Source: Rhizophagus sp. LPA8_4_AMF (Eukaryota > Glomeromycota > Glomeromycetes > Glomerales > Glomeraceae). Taken from it: a DNA stretch of 44,681 nucleotides. A program made the translations under genes and the position numbers. Of the stretch, positions 1-13,451 are shown in pieces. The DNA is taken from assembly GCA_021464525.1 (NCBI GenBank), contig JADRCO010000190.1:1-44681 (forward strand), read 5' to 3'. Every line of letters starts with the position of its first letter. The first letter of the stretch is position 1. The notes below the pieces were generated by a model. The model was given only the letters and a program-made list of their open reading frames with translations. It searched no databases and was not told where the DNA came from.

Positions 1-6
1 ATAGAC

Positions 7-104
7 TATCAATCAGCTATCAATCGGCCTGCCTGATTGGTGACGGATTATGGCGCAAGTTCAATCGGCTACCAATAGGGTAGCCGATTGATAGCTGATT
101 GATA
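7..104. repeat. Nested inverted repeat (hairpin / MITE fragment)
   Basis: Two perfect 22-bp inverted arms lie at 7-28 and 83-104, around a 54-bp loop. Inside the loop side, 61-71 and 81-91 form a second perfect 11-bp inverted pair with a 9-base loop. The outer arms carry the motif ATCAATCAGCTATCAATCGG. No coding potential is seen. This looks like a miniature inverted-repeat element or part of a longer palindromic repeat cut by the window edge. No target-site duplication can be judged. Confidence 0.75.
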
Positions 105-136
105 ACTTATTTATAACCTATTGATACCCTATTTGA

Positions 137-436
137 CTAATTTCGACCTGTGGGATTTATATCAATCAAAAAAATGATATAAATAAAATAATAGAAAGTA
201 CAAAAACATTTTTACTTATTGAAATTAATAAATTATTAATAGATCAGAATTCCAAATTTCTTGTTAACAAGAAGTTTATCAACAAATTAAATTATTGGAA
301 TTATGGATTTAAAGAATATAAATTTACATTTATAGATTTGATTAAAGGAATAATTTCTTGCAAATTATCAATTTATATTAAAGAAATTTTTAATTATAAC
401 AAGCAATATGTAAATCATATTTTATTAATATTATAA
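137..436 (+). pseudogene. Possible decayed coding fragment, no start codon
   Basis: This frame stays open for about 99 codons and ends at TAA 434-436. That is long for such A+T-rich DNA. It contains no usable ATG at its left end, and the predicted peptide is rich in I, K, N, F and Y, with no motif I recognise. It follows directly on the hairpin repeat at 7-104, so a transposon remnant is possible. It could also be chance. Confidence 0.2.
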
Positions 437-1617
437 AATTATATTTTGGTAAAACTTGGTTTATTTGGTAAAATTGTGATTTACAAAAAGATTTAAAGAA
501 ATCTGCCAAAATTACTAGAAAAGTTTTAAAAAAAATTATAATAAAACATATAATGAATATAATAATTTAAATAGGAAAATACTGTAGATATAGAGAATTA
601 TATTATAATATAAATAGTATTAAATTGAATATATATTTTGGAATAGATATGTTGGGTTTTACAATTTTAGTTAACTATGCTCTTTATTATAATGTTCTTA
701 TTTTTTAGAGAAGAGAGGAATTGTAGAAGGCAGTAATTTTAGTTATCAGAAAAAGATTTATTTCTTTATTTTACTTGGTTAGCAGGTTTAGAGTGAAGTT
801 TGATAGAACAAATTAGTTACTGTAGTAGATTTCAAACATATATTTGTAATTTTATTTTATTTTTATTTTTGTACTTCAGTTTTTATTTTATTTACAATAT
901 GAATCACTAATAAAAATTAAAAAAAAGAAAAATTACTTCTTATCTGAATTACGAATTAAATAATGAATACAAAGTTTGGTAATAATGCTTTATCTGATAT
1001 AAACTTTATGGAACCGTAATATTAATGCTGTCCAAAACAAAAATTTTATTTTTGTAAATAAAATAAAAAAAGGTGGAAATTACTGCAGAGTTTAGAAAAA
1101 GCCACAGTAATTATTAAGATTGCTCATAGGAAGAGCAATGATTCTATAAGTCTTGGTTAGCTGTAATATCTGTCAAAAGATATGATTCAGCATATACTGT
1201 TAAAACAGATATGAACCAAACCAAAAGACTATTGTATAAATAAACTAATTGGCAATACATATATAAAAGATATTTACAACTTTTATTTTACAATGATCAA
1301 GTCAACAATATCCTTTCAATTTGTGCAATGATTAGTTTAACATTCTTTCACATTTAACGTTCTAAAGCTTTTAACATCATAAATTAAGTTATTTCTATAT
1401 AAATGAATGAATAATTTCTAGGGAATAAAATTTTGTACATAGTAACCTAAAAAATCATCTCATTACATATGTTGCTCTTCAATATATTATAAAATGATTG
1501 CAGAATTACATTATATAAATTTCTCTCATTTTGTCACAAATTAATGTTTATAAATCATTAAAAATAAAATAAATAACGACCCGACCCATTTTTGGTTTAA
1601 AATTTAAAAAAAATTTT
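437..1617. other. A+T-rich intergenic, nothing recognised
   Basis: I see no gene, RNA or repeat here that I can support. The last 200 bases are the 3' flank of the phosphatase gene, which reads leftwards and stops at 1618. Confidence 0.5.
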
Positions 1618-3735
1618 TTATTCATCATCCGTGAACAAATCAGGAATTGCAACAGGAGTAACAGGAGGAGAAACTCTGGTTGGTGAAAATATACTGTCCA
1701 AAGTGGATTTACTAAATATTCCTGAATTAGGTCCTGATAATACTTCGTGACTTCTTTGATTAACAATACGGGTTTTATCATAAGAATGAAAAGAAATATT
1801 TGATGATTTAGAAGAATCAAAATTATTTCCAAAATTACTAAAAGATATGAAAGGGTCCACATCATTTGAAGTAGAAGAATTATTCGTATTTGTAATTGCA
1901 GTCTTTGAATTAGAAACGACTTTCGGTGACATTTGAGCATTGATAACTTCTTTCGGTGAAAGGGGAGTTCGATCTGCAGAAGAATATGAAGATCGCGAAG
2001 AATTTTTTGATGTGGTCAAGGATGAATTACTTTTCTTTGATGATAAAGGTGGGGGTCTTAAAATCCGTCTTGAACTAGTTGTAGGTGAAGATGTTTCGCT
2101 TGATGGAGTTGTTGGCGAACCCGTACTTGTTGGCGACACTGAAGAAGCAGGTGACAATGAAGATGGAGATACGGGGGCGATGGATGCCGTGATAACATGA
2201 AACCTTCCAGTTCCACCTTTCACAGTAGTTTGTTGTTGCTGCTGCTGCTGTTGTGGAATGGTCAATAACCCTTCAGGAGCAAATAAAGGAGTTTTTGGTG
2301 GAGAGTCATTGCTATTATTACTATTTAAATTTCCTCTGGAGAGACTATTGCTACGACGATGGCCTATTAAAAGCAGCTCACTTTCTATACTTGAACTACG
2401 TGAATGTGTTCTCTTTAAATCACCCTTTCCATGAGTTGGAGAGCTAGGCAACACATTATTATTATTATTATTCCCCAATTTCAAAGTTTTTTCAAATTCC
2501 ACCAATTGATAAACAAGACTCATATTCGGACTAATATAAGGACTTTTATCTTTGACAAATTCGTAAGCTTGATTAAGAGTCATTCTATTAATTTTCATCA
2601 CATAGCTAATAATAAGTGAAGCTGAACGTGAAACACCACATTGACAATGAACAAGAATATTTCTACCAGCTGAACGAGCCTCATCAATAAATGCAAATGC
2701 AGGTATAAAATCAGCAATAAGATTTTCTTGATTATGAGTCCAAAAGAATTTTTTATATTTCAAAGGTTTAAAATCTGAAGTTGCAGGAACTACAAGTGGA
2801 ATTCCCGATAACATAGCTCCATGAGCCAACTGCAAAGAATTTGGACGTGCTGGTATTGAAACTCGTTTCTGAAATGAAGAATTTGACCTTAAAGCACCGA
2901 ATGGAGAAGGAGGTACAATTGGTGAATCAAGTTGCATTGGAAAATTCAAAGGTGATTGAATTGCTGTGGAAAAACTATCTTCTGATGAAACTGAAGAATT
3001 TGTTTGAAGTCCTGGTGAAATTTGATGAAAAGAATCAGCAAAATATGAAGAGTTTCCATTCGTAATTTCTTCAAGATATGGATTTTCAACTTCTTTTCCA
3101 ACATTTAAAATAAATTCGATATTAAGTATATTAAGCATCGAACGATTTGCAGCATTTATTTCGGAACCAAGATACAAATTTGGTAAAATTTGTATGGGTT
3201 CATCTTTATATGGCAAATCATCTCCGATCGCATTTTCGGTCTTTGATATTAATACCATTGGATCTGCTACATTAGAGTTCAAAGGTCCTTTATTCTGATA
3301 TACACATATAGGAGTTGAAGGACGTCTATTATGTGTATGAGTCGTGGAATTTGGAGGTAATTGAGGCGAAGAAGGAGCTGAAATTGAAGAACGAACTGGA
3401 GGTACAACTAATTGTAAATTTTTCATATTTCTACGTCCCTTTGAAGAAGAGGGACTTGGTAAAGGACTTTTTTCACCTGCCGAAACATTTTGATTTATAG
3501 TATTATTGCTTGCAGCAATAGTTAAATTATTTTGGCTATCTTGTTTCGTAAATGTTGTCGTTCTATTTGACAATTTCCATGAAGTTGAACCATCAACAGA
3601 TACATTAATACTTGGAGGAGCCATCGACATTTTTTTGTGTAAAGGAACTTGAGGAACTTTGAATTGATTTGTATCTTCTACCAAAGATGATGGTCGGGAA
3701 CCGAACGGATATGATCTTTTTATTGCGCTGGTCAT
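1618..3735 (-). CDS. Dual-specificity protein phosphatase, Msg5/MKP-like
   Basis: One uninterrupted 705-residue frame; ATG at 3735-3733, TAA at 1618. The phosphatase core runs from about residue 178 (IQILPNLYLGSEINAAN) to 420. The signature HCQCGVSRSAS at 363-373 gives catalytic Cys364 and Arg370, and is followed by LIISYVMK as in MAP-kinase phosphatases. About 100 low-complexity residues (220-325) are inserted between the first strands and the P-loop. Both termini are long, Ser/Thr/Pro/Asn-rich and disordered, with many SP/TP sites, an Asn run near 422-427 and a Gln run at 495-502. Fungal Msg5/Pmp1 enzymes, which dephosphorylate MAP kinases, have this layout, so MAP-kinase control is the likely role. 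I see no clear general-acid Asp: the expected loop reads WTHNQENL (332-339). The exact orthologue is uncertain. Confidence 0.88.
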   Translation of the reverse strand: MTSAIKRSYPFGSRPSSLVEDTNQFKVPQVPLHKKMSMAPPSINVSVDGSTSWKLSNRTTTFTKQDSQNNLTIAASNNTINQNVSAGEKSPLPSPSSSKGRRNMKNLQLVVPPVRSSISAPSSPQLPPNSTTHTHNRRPSTPICVYQNKGPLNSNVADPMVLISKTENAIGDDLPYKDEPIQILPNLYLGSEINAANRSMLNILNIEFILNVGKEVENPYLEEITNGNSSYFADSFHQISPGLQTNSSVSSEDSFSTAIQSPLNFPMQLDSPIVPPSPFGALRSNSSFQKRVSIPARPNSLQLAHGAMLSGIPLVVPATSDFKPLKYKKFFWTHNQENLIADFIPAFAFIDEARSAGRNILVHCQCGVSRSASLIISYVMKINRMTLNQAYEFVKDKSPYISPNMSLVYQLVEFEKTLKLGNNNNNNVLPSSPTHGKGDLKRTHSRSSSIESELLLIGHRRSNSLSRGNLNSNNSNDSPPKTPLFAPEGLLTIPQQQQQQQQTTVKGGTGRFHVITASIAPVSPSSLSPASSVSPTSTGSPTTPSSETSSPTTSSRRILRPPPLSSKKSNSSLTTSKNSSRSSYSSADRTPLSPKEVINAQMSPKVVSNSKTAITNTNNSSTSNDVDPFISFSNFGNNFDSSKSSNISFHSYDKTRIVNQRSHEVLSGPNSGIFSKSTLDSIFSPTRVSPPVTPVAIPDLFTDDE

Positions 3736-5446
3736 GTAATTTAGAGGTCAACCACCTTAGTGCAAATTTTTCCAAATCCCTAAAAAAAATTTTTTCTTTT
3801 CGTTTTTCTGACTGCTAAATATCGATTATAATTTGAAGAACTTTAGGATTACAAGGGAAATTTTTTTCTTAGAAAGGCTATAAAAATATATGCTTGGGAT
3901 ATTATAAATATTATTAAAAAGCTTTGAACAGTCCAGCTGTACAAATATTTTTTTTATCAAAGAGGTGTTTGTTGATTAAACAGTCTCTAGATGTTAAAAA
4001 ATGTACGTAGAACTTTTATCATCCGTTTATCACTCCGTTCGTAAAATACTAGAAATATAACAGGAGAGAATATCGAAAGAAAAAACGTTCTACAGTATTA
4101 TTAGCTGAAAAGAGCTAACTAAACCGTGGCCCGAGCGAAATGAGGAAAGGAAAATCGTATTAAAGGAAATCTAAAAAGGTATATACAAGTACATATATAT
4201 ATCAATATATATAAGTATGTATGTGTGTGAAAAAAGGCAAAAGACGAGGTTTTTATAAGGATTTTATTTTTGAGTCAGGTGCGGGAAAATATAGAAAAAA
4301 AGCTAGTGTGGAGTAGTTGGCAAAACGTCTATATTCGGGCGTTAAATTTTTTAACAAAATAAGTAATAGACTCAAAAGGTAAGGAGTGTATTATAATGTG
4401 TCCTGACACAGGATAATATCCGACCCGACTCCAGAAAAAAATCCCAAAAGCATCAAAAAAAAAAAAAAAACGTCGAGGGATAATAATAAGGGACAAAAAG
4501 TTTTTTACTTTATTTTATTTATTTATTTATTTTTTTTTTTTTGAGGAAGGAAAAAGAAAGAGCTAAAACAAAAAAATAATTTCTAAAACTAAATAATACA
4601 ATTACGGAAAAATGAACGGAAATAAAAATCTTCGATGTTTGCCAATTAAATTTAAGACATTAAACAAACGTGGTAATAAAAAGAAGAAACACAGAGGACA
4701 CAGCATTAATTCAGTGTACACACAAATTACCGTACATACCTCAATATCGATTGTCGATTAAAAACTTCTTAATGTAAAAAAGGGAATCAAATGATTACTA
4801 TTTTTATCGCTTATATTACATACAATTAAATTTTTTTTTTTTTCGTAAGTTTTGAATTTTTTTTAGTTCTTGAAAAAAGCTCACAAAGCCTTCTATTTAT
4901 TCATTTTCAAGATTACACTAATTTAACGTAATACTACATATGTTAACCAATGATAATATGTGGCCTTATAAAAAAGAAAAGCCAAGTGGAAAATCATAAT
5001 AAATAATTAAGCAATTTATTAAATAAATAAATATAAATATCTATTTTAAAAGGTCAATCTGGATTATATGTTTGTTTCTATATTTAGAATTGCTTTATAT
5101 AATATTACAACTAATATACTTCAATGGTAAAGTAAAGAGTTGACACCATGGTCTAGTCAAAAAGGTCAATCCACGTGGTATAATTTTTTTATACAAAGGG
5201 TTCCGAGTTTCAAAATTTCATTCAAAACCATATTTACATTGAAATAATTAGAATTAAATTTTTTTTTTTTGATGTTTAAATTTTTCATCGAGTACTAATT
5301 TCTATAATTATTAAATGGGAAAATCACATACATTTTCGTTGATCATTATTTCAAATTAAATGATAATAAATTATGACTGTAAATCTTCGTTTTATTATCG
5401 CAATAGAAAATAACACTATCTAAAAAACGCCTATAATATTTATCCA
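3736..5446. other. Intergenic: phosphatase 5' flank and Rpt6 3' flank
   Basis: About 1.7 kb without a supportable ORF. It holds several homopolymer tracts (A-run near 4456-4470, T-runs near 4530-4543 and 4829-4842) and a TATATA stretch near 4194-4212. The phosphatase promoter and 5' leader must lie at the left end and the Rpt6 3' end at the right. No RNA gene recognised. Confidence 0.5.
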
Positions 5447-7185
<1,739 letters not shown>

Positions 7186-7342
7186 AATTTGTTAGGAAAT
7201 AAGCAGTAAAAAAAAAATAGATATGATTACGTATTTATATATTATTAATTTTAAATTTTGATTGGATTAAAAATTGTACTTACCAAATTTAGTATGAAAA
7301 CGAATTTATATCTTTTTTTTTGAAATTTTTGCTCTAAAAAAC
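7186..7342. promoter_or_regulatory. Shared divergent promoter, Rpt6 / EF-P
   Basis: Only 157 bp separate the two start codons, so both promoters and both 5' leaders must fit here. The interval is A/T-rich, and I see no clear TATA box or factor site. Confidence 0.5.
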
Positions 7343-8340
7343 ATGAATACCATAAATATCATAAAGTTCGGTTTTTTATCCATTAAACCGAATACGATAC
7401 TTTTAAATAGTACTTTGGTAATTTCACGAATATAATTATTCTTAATCAACTACTGATTTTAATTCGAAAAATTTTTTTTTTTTAGCGAAAATATGCTCGA
7501 GCATATAAAACTACAGCTAACCAAATTAATAAAGGAAATGTAATTAAACATAAAAATAAACAATATATGGTAACAAAGATAGATTCACATTTTACGGGGA
7601 GAGGAAGTGCGACAACTAAGGTATCTTTCATTAATATTTATTTTATATTTTGAATATAATTTACGAATACCTGTTTCGCAGGATAGTTCGAATTAAAAGA
7701 TATTATAACCGGAAAAATAATTGTGGAAAGAGTAAGACCTAATGAATCATTTGAAGGTAATCCAAACTTACTTTTTCGAATCCTATAGAATGATCCTAAC
7801 ATAATTTCATGTCTTTAGTGTCAACTCTTAATGATAAACTTTATACATACTTATACTCTGATAAAAAGAAAGTATATTTATCTAATCCTGAAACTTATGA
7901 AGAGATTGAAATTGATGTCGATAAAGTTGAAGGTCTGTTATTTTATAATATTGATTGATATAATTTACTTTATGGCTTCATAATTTTGTTTTTACAGGTA
8001 ATGAAAAGCATTTACAATTATTGGAAGGTAAATATCTAAGCTATAAATTAATTTAATTATACATATTAATTATATATATTTCTTTGTAGATGATATGAAA
8101 GTTACGGTTTCATTTTTAGAAACAGAGAAAGGTTTAAGTCCAATTTCATTTCGTCTTCCTCAAATGCACGCATATGAAGTTGTTGGTACAACACCAATTG
8201 TTGGTAACGCTTCTAAAGGGACAGCTGTTAAAGTAGTAGAAATACGCGATGGAATTCAAATTAATGTTCCAGAATTTGTAAACGTGGGTGATAAAATTGT
8301 TATTACTTTAAATGATTTAAAATATTTTAAAAGAGCGTAA
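7343..8340 (+). CDS. Translation elongation factor P, probably mitochondrial
   Basis: Bacterial-type EF-P, which rescues ribosomes stalled on polyproline. Six exons: 7343-7417, 7486-7620, 7687-7756, 7819-7932, 7998-8027, 8090-8340; 224 residues. All three domains are present: the KOW-like N-domain (NKGNVIKHKNKQYMVTKIDS), the central OB domain (IDVDKVEGNEKHLQLLEDDM) and the C-terminal OB domain (GLSPISFRLPQMHAYEVVGT to GDKIVITLNDLKYFKRA). Eukaryotic eIF5A lacks the third domain, so this is EF-P. The first exon codes a basic, Asp/Glu-free leader (MNTINIIKFGFLSIKPNTIL) that looks like a mitochondrial presequence; that exon is the least certain. The loop that carries the modified residue in bacteria reads FTGRGSATT, with Arg64 at the tip. 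Spliceosomal introns rule out bacterial contamination. Confidence 0.87.
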
Positions 8341-8372
8341 GTTCTTAATTATTATTAAACTTGAGTTTCGTT

Positions 8373-11300
8373 TTAATCAATCATTTCTTCTACGTCGTTA
8401 TTGTCAATAAAATTATAAATTCCCAATCTTTCCAAGTCCTCGTCGATTCTATTTTCTTTTCCTAAAGAAAATAATTTGAATTGATAATTTGAATAAGGCC
8501 TTTAGAAAAAAAGAAGTTTATTATTTCAATAATTAATTTTTATCCAAAATAATTTTTCTCATGAATAACCTGTAAAGCTCTTTACCTGATCATAATAAAT
8601 ATATGATCGAATGTTTTTATCGTATTTTCACGAATCGAAGTTTCCATTGTGCTCGACATTCGTGATACTTCATAGATTGGATGTATTAACGCGTGAATTT
8701 TAATCCGTTGAGAGTCAGAAAGTAAAGAATTTTCATGAAGCTTAAATGCAAATTGTTATAAAAATATAAGGTAAAATTTTAAAAAAATCATAATTTGATT
8801 AATTTAATTTTACCCGGTATAACATTCGTAATAAGGTTTCTAAAAATATAAAATCAATCTTTTGTTCTTCAATAATATCTTTAATCAAAGAAATAAAAAA
8901 TTTTATAATATTCTCTGTGAAAATTGATTTTATCCATGAAGCTTTTATTGTGACAAACTAGAAGGATAAAAAAAACCAAAACTTATTAAATACACGATAA
9001 AATATAATAAAATAATTATATACATACATATTTAGTCATACGAACAAGTCCACGTAAAAGTTGTTGATGTAATATAACATGCGAACAACTTTTACAAATA
9101 TGATCTGCCTTTTGGCAATGGAATATAACGTATTGTATTATAGTTCTTAACATATAACAATTCCATTTGTTTTCTGCTAAATAATTACCTTATAAAAAAA
9201 TCAATAACTCATTAATTGATTTAAGAGCATAAAAAATAACCAGGAATTTAAATTTAATACTTGCCTAAATTAGCATCACATTGTTCGATCATTATTTCAA
9301 ATGCTTTTGTAACAGGAGAAAGCATAAGCCACGTAAAATGATTATCAATCTAAAAATAATTTTAAAAAGTTCTCAAAATTAAGAAAAGTACGACCAAAAT
9401 TGCAAATATGGTTTACCTCTGAGACAATAAAATCTCGCAACATACTCCATATATTAATAAACATCAATCGCATTTTTTGATTAAATTCTCCCGTCATAGA
9501 CAATGATCCAGATGAAATAATTGTGCATAGATGCCCTACAAAAGTAAAATTTTTAGAAATAGTGTTACTGTAAACGAAAATTCATTATAAACGTAACTTG
9601 CCGGCTAACAACGATGGTTCTCTTTTAAACTCATTTACAATTGTTTCAAGTTCATATATTGTAGGAAACACCTATTGAAATAAGTACAATAAATGAACTT
9701 TTTCCTTACTATACAACCATTACACTACCTGCTGTTCATTCAAGTCTGTAGAAATTGTTAAAGACAATAATCCAACAATTGAAGATTTAACTTCATTATA
9801 ACTTGTATCGTTCCCGGTTATTTCTACCACACTAATATTTTCTTTATTAAAAGTCCATTGTCGAAGAGTAGAAAGTAAAATTGGATGCTGTATTATCTCT
9901 TGTGCAACTTGTATATAATATGTATAAATACACACATACTAATATATTATTCAAGTTATATTTATTAGAATGCATACCAGTTTTACCAGTTTCATTTTTC
10001 ATACAAGAAAATATCATTAGAAAATGAGATATCATTATAAGACGCGCCGATTTCTCACTTTTTTCGTGATTATTTATATTTGTTTCATCAGTTTTATTGA
10101 TGTCCTGTAATATTCTTTATATATAATATATAATAATTCAGGTTAAGTTAAACATTAAATGGATTTGATTCAATGTATCGAAAAATGACTTATACATACT
10201 TAAGCGTATGATCCAAGACTAATTATTAAGGTGAAAATAAATTTATAAGTTACGTGTTACATCATAATAATTATCAATTTATCATACCTCCAGCTAAATT
10301 TATCGTCCCACTCAAAATTGCGCTATCAAAATGATATCCTAAAGTCAATACAATGATATTGACAATCGACCACCCTACAAAAAAAAGAATAATTTCATTA
10401 ATATCCGCGAAAAAAATAGTGCCACGTGATTGCAAACATACAGTCAGTGGGAGTATTTTCGATAATGTTAGGCGCAACCATTAATTTTATCATTTCTATC
10501 CAAAATTTTGATATATTTGTCATCAAAACTTTTTCCTCTTCCAAACTTTGCACATAATCGGATTGATTATAATGAGAAATAACAATACAAAAAAAGATCG
10601 AAGTTACTATCATAAATAATCGCGTAATTCCCACTTTTCCGTTATCATCATTGTGCAATCCCAAATTTGAGAATGTCATCTTTTCAATGAAAAATATACA
10701 AATAAGTTTATTAAAAAATTATAAATTATTATTATGCAATTTTTTAGAATAAATACTTACCAATAAGATTTTCACAGCAAAAGTATTTTTAAATAAAAGC
10801 TTTCCTACTTTAATAAATTCTCGTTCGAAATCCTTTTTTATATTTACACGTATTTCACGATGAATCATGATATCAATGTCTAACTGATAATAAGTTTGAA
10901 ATCGAAAAAATAACCATCTATTCATCTTTATGCAGATGAAGAAACAATTTTGTTAATTTCTACGGCAACATATACATATAATTACTTGTCAAATTATAAT
11001 CTATCTTGCCTTAAATTATTTTGATTCTAAAATTTTTACTTACTAAGTTAGCCACAAATCCTTTTAAATTCCAACTTCCCTCAACAACTCTCCAAATCCA
11101 TGGCATAAAAACATAATCATAAGAAAAAAATAATTGTTCAATAAACGAAATTTCGGATATTGTTTCATTTTCTCGTGTTGTAAAGGTCGCTTGAAGTCCA
11201 GATAAGATTTTTGAATATGTATGTGGTTTGAATTCTACATATATATGTATATAAAAATAAAGATATTAATAAAATACGATACTATATAATACAGTGTCAG

Positions 11301-13451
11301 TAAATTATAATAATGTACCAGACAAATTATTACTTTCAGTTTCAAATGTCTAAAAATTTAAAGATTATTAATTATTTTTTTTTTCATGAGAAATTTACTA
11401 ATAATCCCGACTTACGATAAATAAATATAAAAAATGAATCATAGAAATCCCGTAAAGAAATTCCAAAGAAAGATATTTCGTTATAAATCTCGTTAAGGTT
11501 TGATAAATTAATGATGCTGACAACTCATTATCCGAATCTTTCATTCTATGTTATATATGTTATTACAAGCATTTAATATATTAAAAGATGATTCGTATTC
11601 TCTTACATTTGGTCACCACACGTGACAGATACGAAAAGAATAGCAAGAGACGTTCTATCTAATTGTTGTTTCAATTGGATCGTATCTCTTGTTGAATCAT
11701 TTGCAAGAATTGAAAGAATATTCGAAATGTTTGCTTATTAAACAATATAAAAATATTAAGTCATAAAATAATAAATAAATAAATAATGCATTTAAGTCAC
11801 GTATTATTTTTTACATAAACTTACGCGGTAAATTCGCGAATGTTATATTATGAGGAATAATATTTCCTTTCTTGTTTATCACGTAACGATATTCGCTTTG
11901 AAAACCAGCTAAAATACGTATGATAACAATAATAAATGAGTCAAATATTTCAAAATTACGGTTTGTAAATTTTGTCGTAAATTTTTGTTCCAGTACAATT
12001 CTGATAATTCCACTTTTCACTAGAATCAATTAAAATAACTATTAATTATATTAATTAGAAAGAATGAAATTACCGCTATAAATATTTCAATTACCTAATT
12101 TGCAGGCATATGATTTTTTCCAATTTTCAACTTGTTCATGTAATTGTGTATTTTCTACTATGATTTGAGAAATTGATGGTATTTCAAACAACTTTATCAA
12201 TATTTTCAACGCAATAATATTTATATCAGCATTTTCGGCAAGACCACTTTGTTTCATCGACTCAATATGAACCTATAAAATAATTTTAAAATCAAAATGG
12301 TCTAATAAGATAGATCAAATTATTTTTTTAATACCATAATAATGGGAATTAAGACTTCATCCAAAGTTCGAATAATAATTTGTATCATTTTTACAAACAA
12401 TTCGCTCAATAGAATATAATAATTTTTTCTAAATTCTCGCGAATCATCTTTCTGTTGTTCATTTTCTTTTGAAATCATACTTATTTCCGCTTCTTTATTA
12501 AGTTTAGGAATATATCTTCCAAGAATATCGATAACAATGTCCGTAATGTCAACCACTTTTTAAATGAGCAGGAAATTAACGTCACGTGAAAAATATACTA
12601 CATCGTCTCTAAAATAAACTTACAATGGTACAAATTCCCATTAGAAAGTAAGTCATTATTCCAAGAACTTTCATAAAACCAAGAAATCCACCAAATTGTA
12701 CAGTTTTTATCCGTTTTTTGTTGTTGGTGTTCTAGTAAAATATCTTGACCGAATAATTCTTTACACACAAATTGATCAATCGTTGAAATTAATTTATGTA
12801 GTTCAGATGATGATGATGCCGATCGACTAGAAAGGAGAATATCTAATTGACAGTTAATTATAAATTTAAAAATCTTTAAAATCGAAGAAAATGGACATTG
12901 TGTTTCGATATTTTTTCCAGAGCCTATAGAATGTTGTGACAAGGATGATGAATGAGAGCATAATTTAATATTATCTAGTAAATTAGAATAAATGTTAATA
13001 TAAACTTCTAAATAAAGTTTAACTAATAATTTAATTTTAGAAAATTATGAAATCACATGTACCTCCGAGAATTCTACACATATTTTTGAATAAATCTAGA
13101 AAAATCTGCAAATTTATTTTATCATGTGGCGCATTCATTTTTAAACATATCTCATTTTCAGAGGATATAATAACTTGTTTAATCTGATTGTACCATTGTG
13201 GCTCATAATCCAAAGAAAATGTCTTTATAAAAGGTGAATGAAACGGAAAAAAAATATCAGGGAATATCAGGATAAAAAAAAAGTTGACAATAAACCCACA
13301 ATTGAAACAATGATCAGGAGCGATTTACCTCTTTTAGGACAACAAGAAGCCTATTTTCGAGGTGATTTTGATTACTCATCAATATTGAAGAGTTATAATA
13401 GCAATCTGAGAGTAACTTTAATACTGAAAATATATTTTGAGTTGAATTCAT
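8373..13451 (-). CDS. Large alpha-helical repeat protein, tentatively MMS22L-like
   Basis: Twenty-three exons join in phase: 13451-13329, 13222-13063, 12974-12624, 12555-12335, 12272-12095, 12019-11825, 11733-11607, 11545-11416, 11349-11319, 11234-11044, 10883-10761, 10679-10442, 10374-10288, 10218-10196 (23 nt), 10104-9978, 9907-9729, 9671-9602, 9535-9417, 9349-9265, 9188-9028, 8957-8814, 8740-8586, 8448-8373. Product about 1097 residues, nearly all amphipathic helix as in HEAT/ARM solenoids, with an acidic C-terminus (NNDVEEMID). No catalytic motif. The stretch from residue 570 (LDIDIMIHREIRVNIKKDFE, then REFIKVGKLLFKN) and one near the C-terminus resemble my memory of human MMS22L (1243 aa), the TONSL partner in replication-fork repair. 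That match is weak and unverified; importins are the alternative. Two introns use GC donors. Stops of this gene and EF-P are 32 bp apart, tail to tail. Confidence 0.7.

Noticed and set aside
1940-2200. Forward ORFs opposite the phosphatase gene
   Set aside because: They are antisense shadows of the Ser/Pro-rich coding sequence, with no features of their own.
7343-8340. Bacterial contamination or horizontal gene from bacteria
   Set aside because: The EF-P gene has five spliceosomal introns and lies between intron-rich fungal genes; an organelle origin is simpler.
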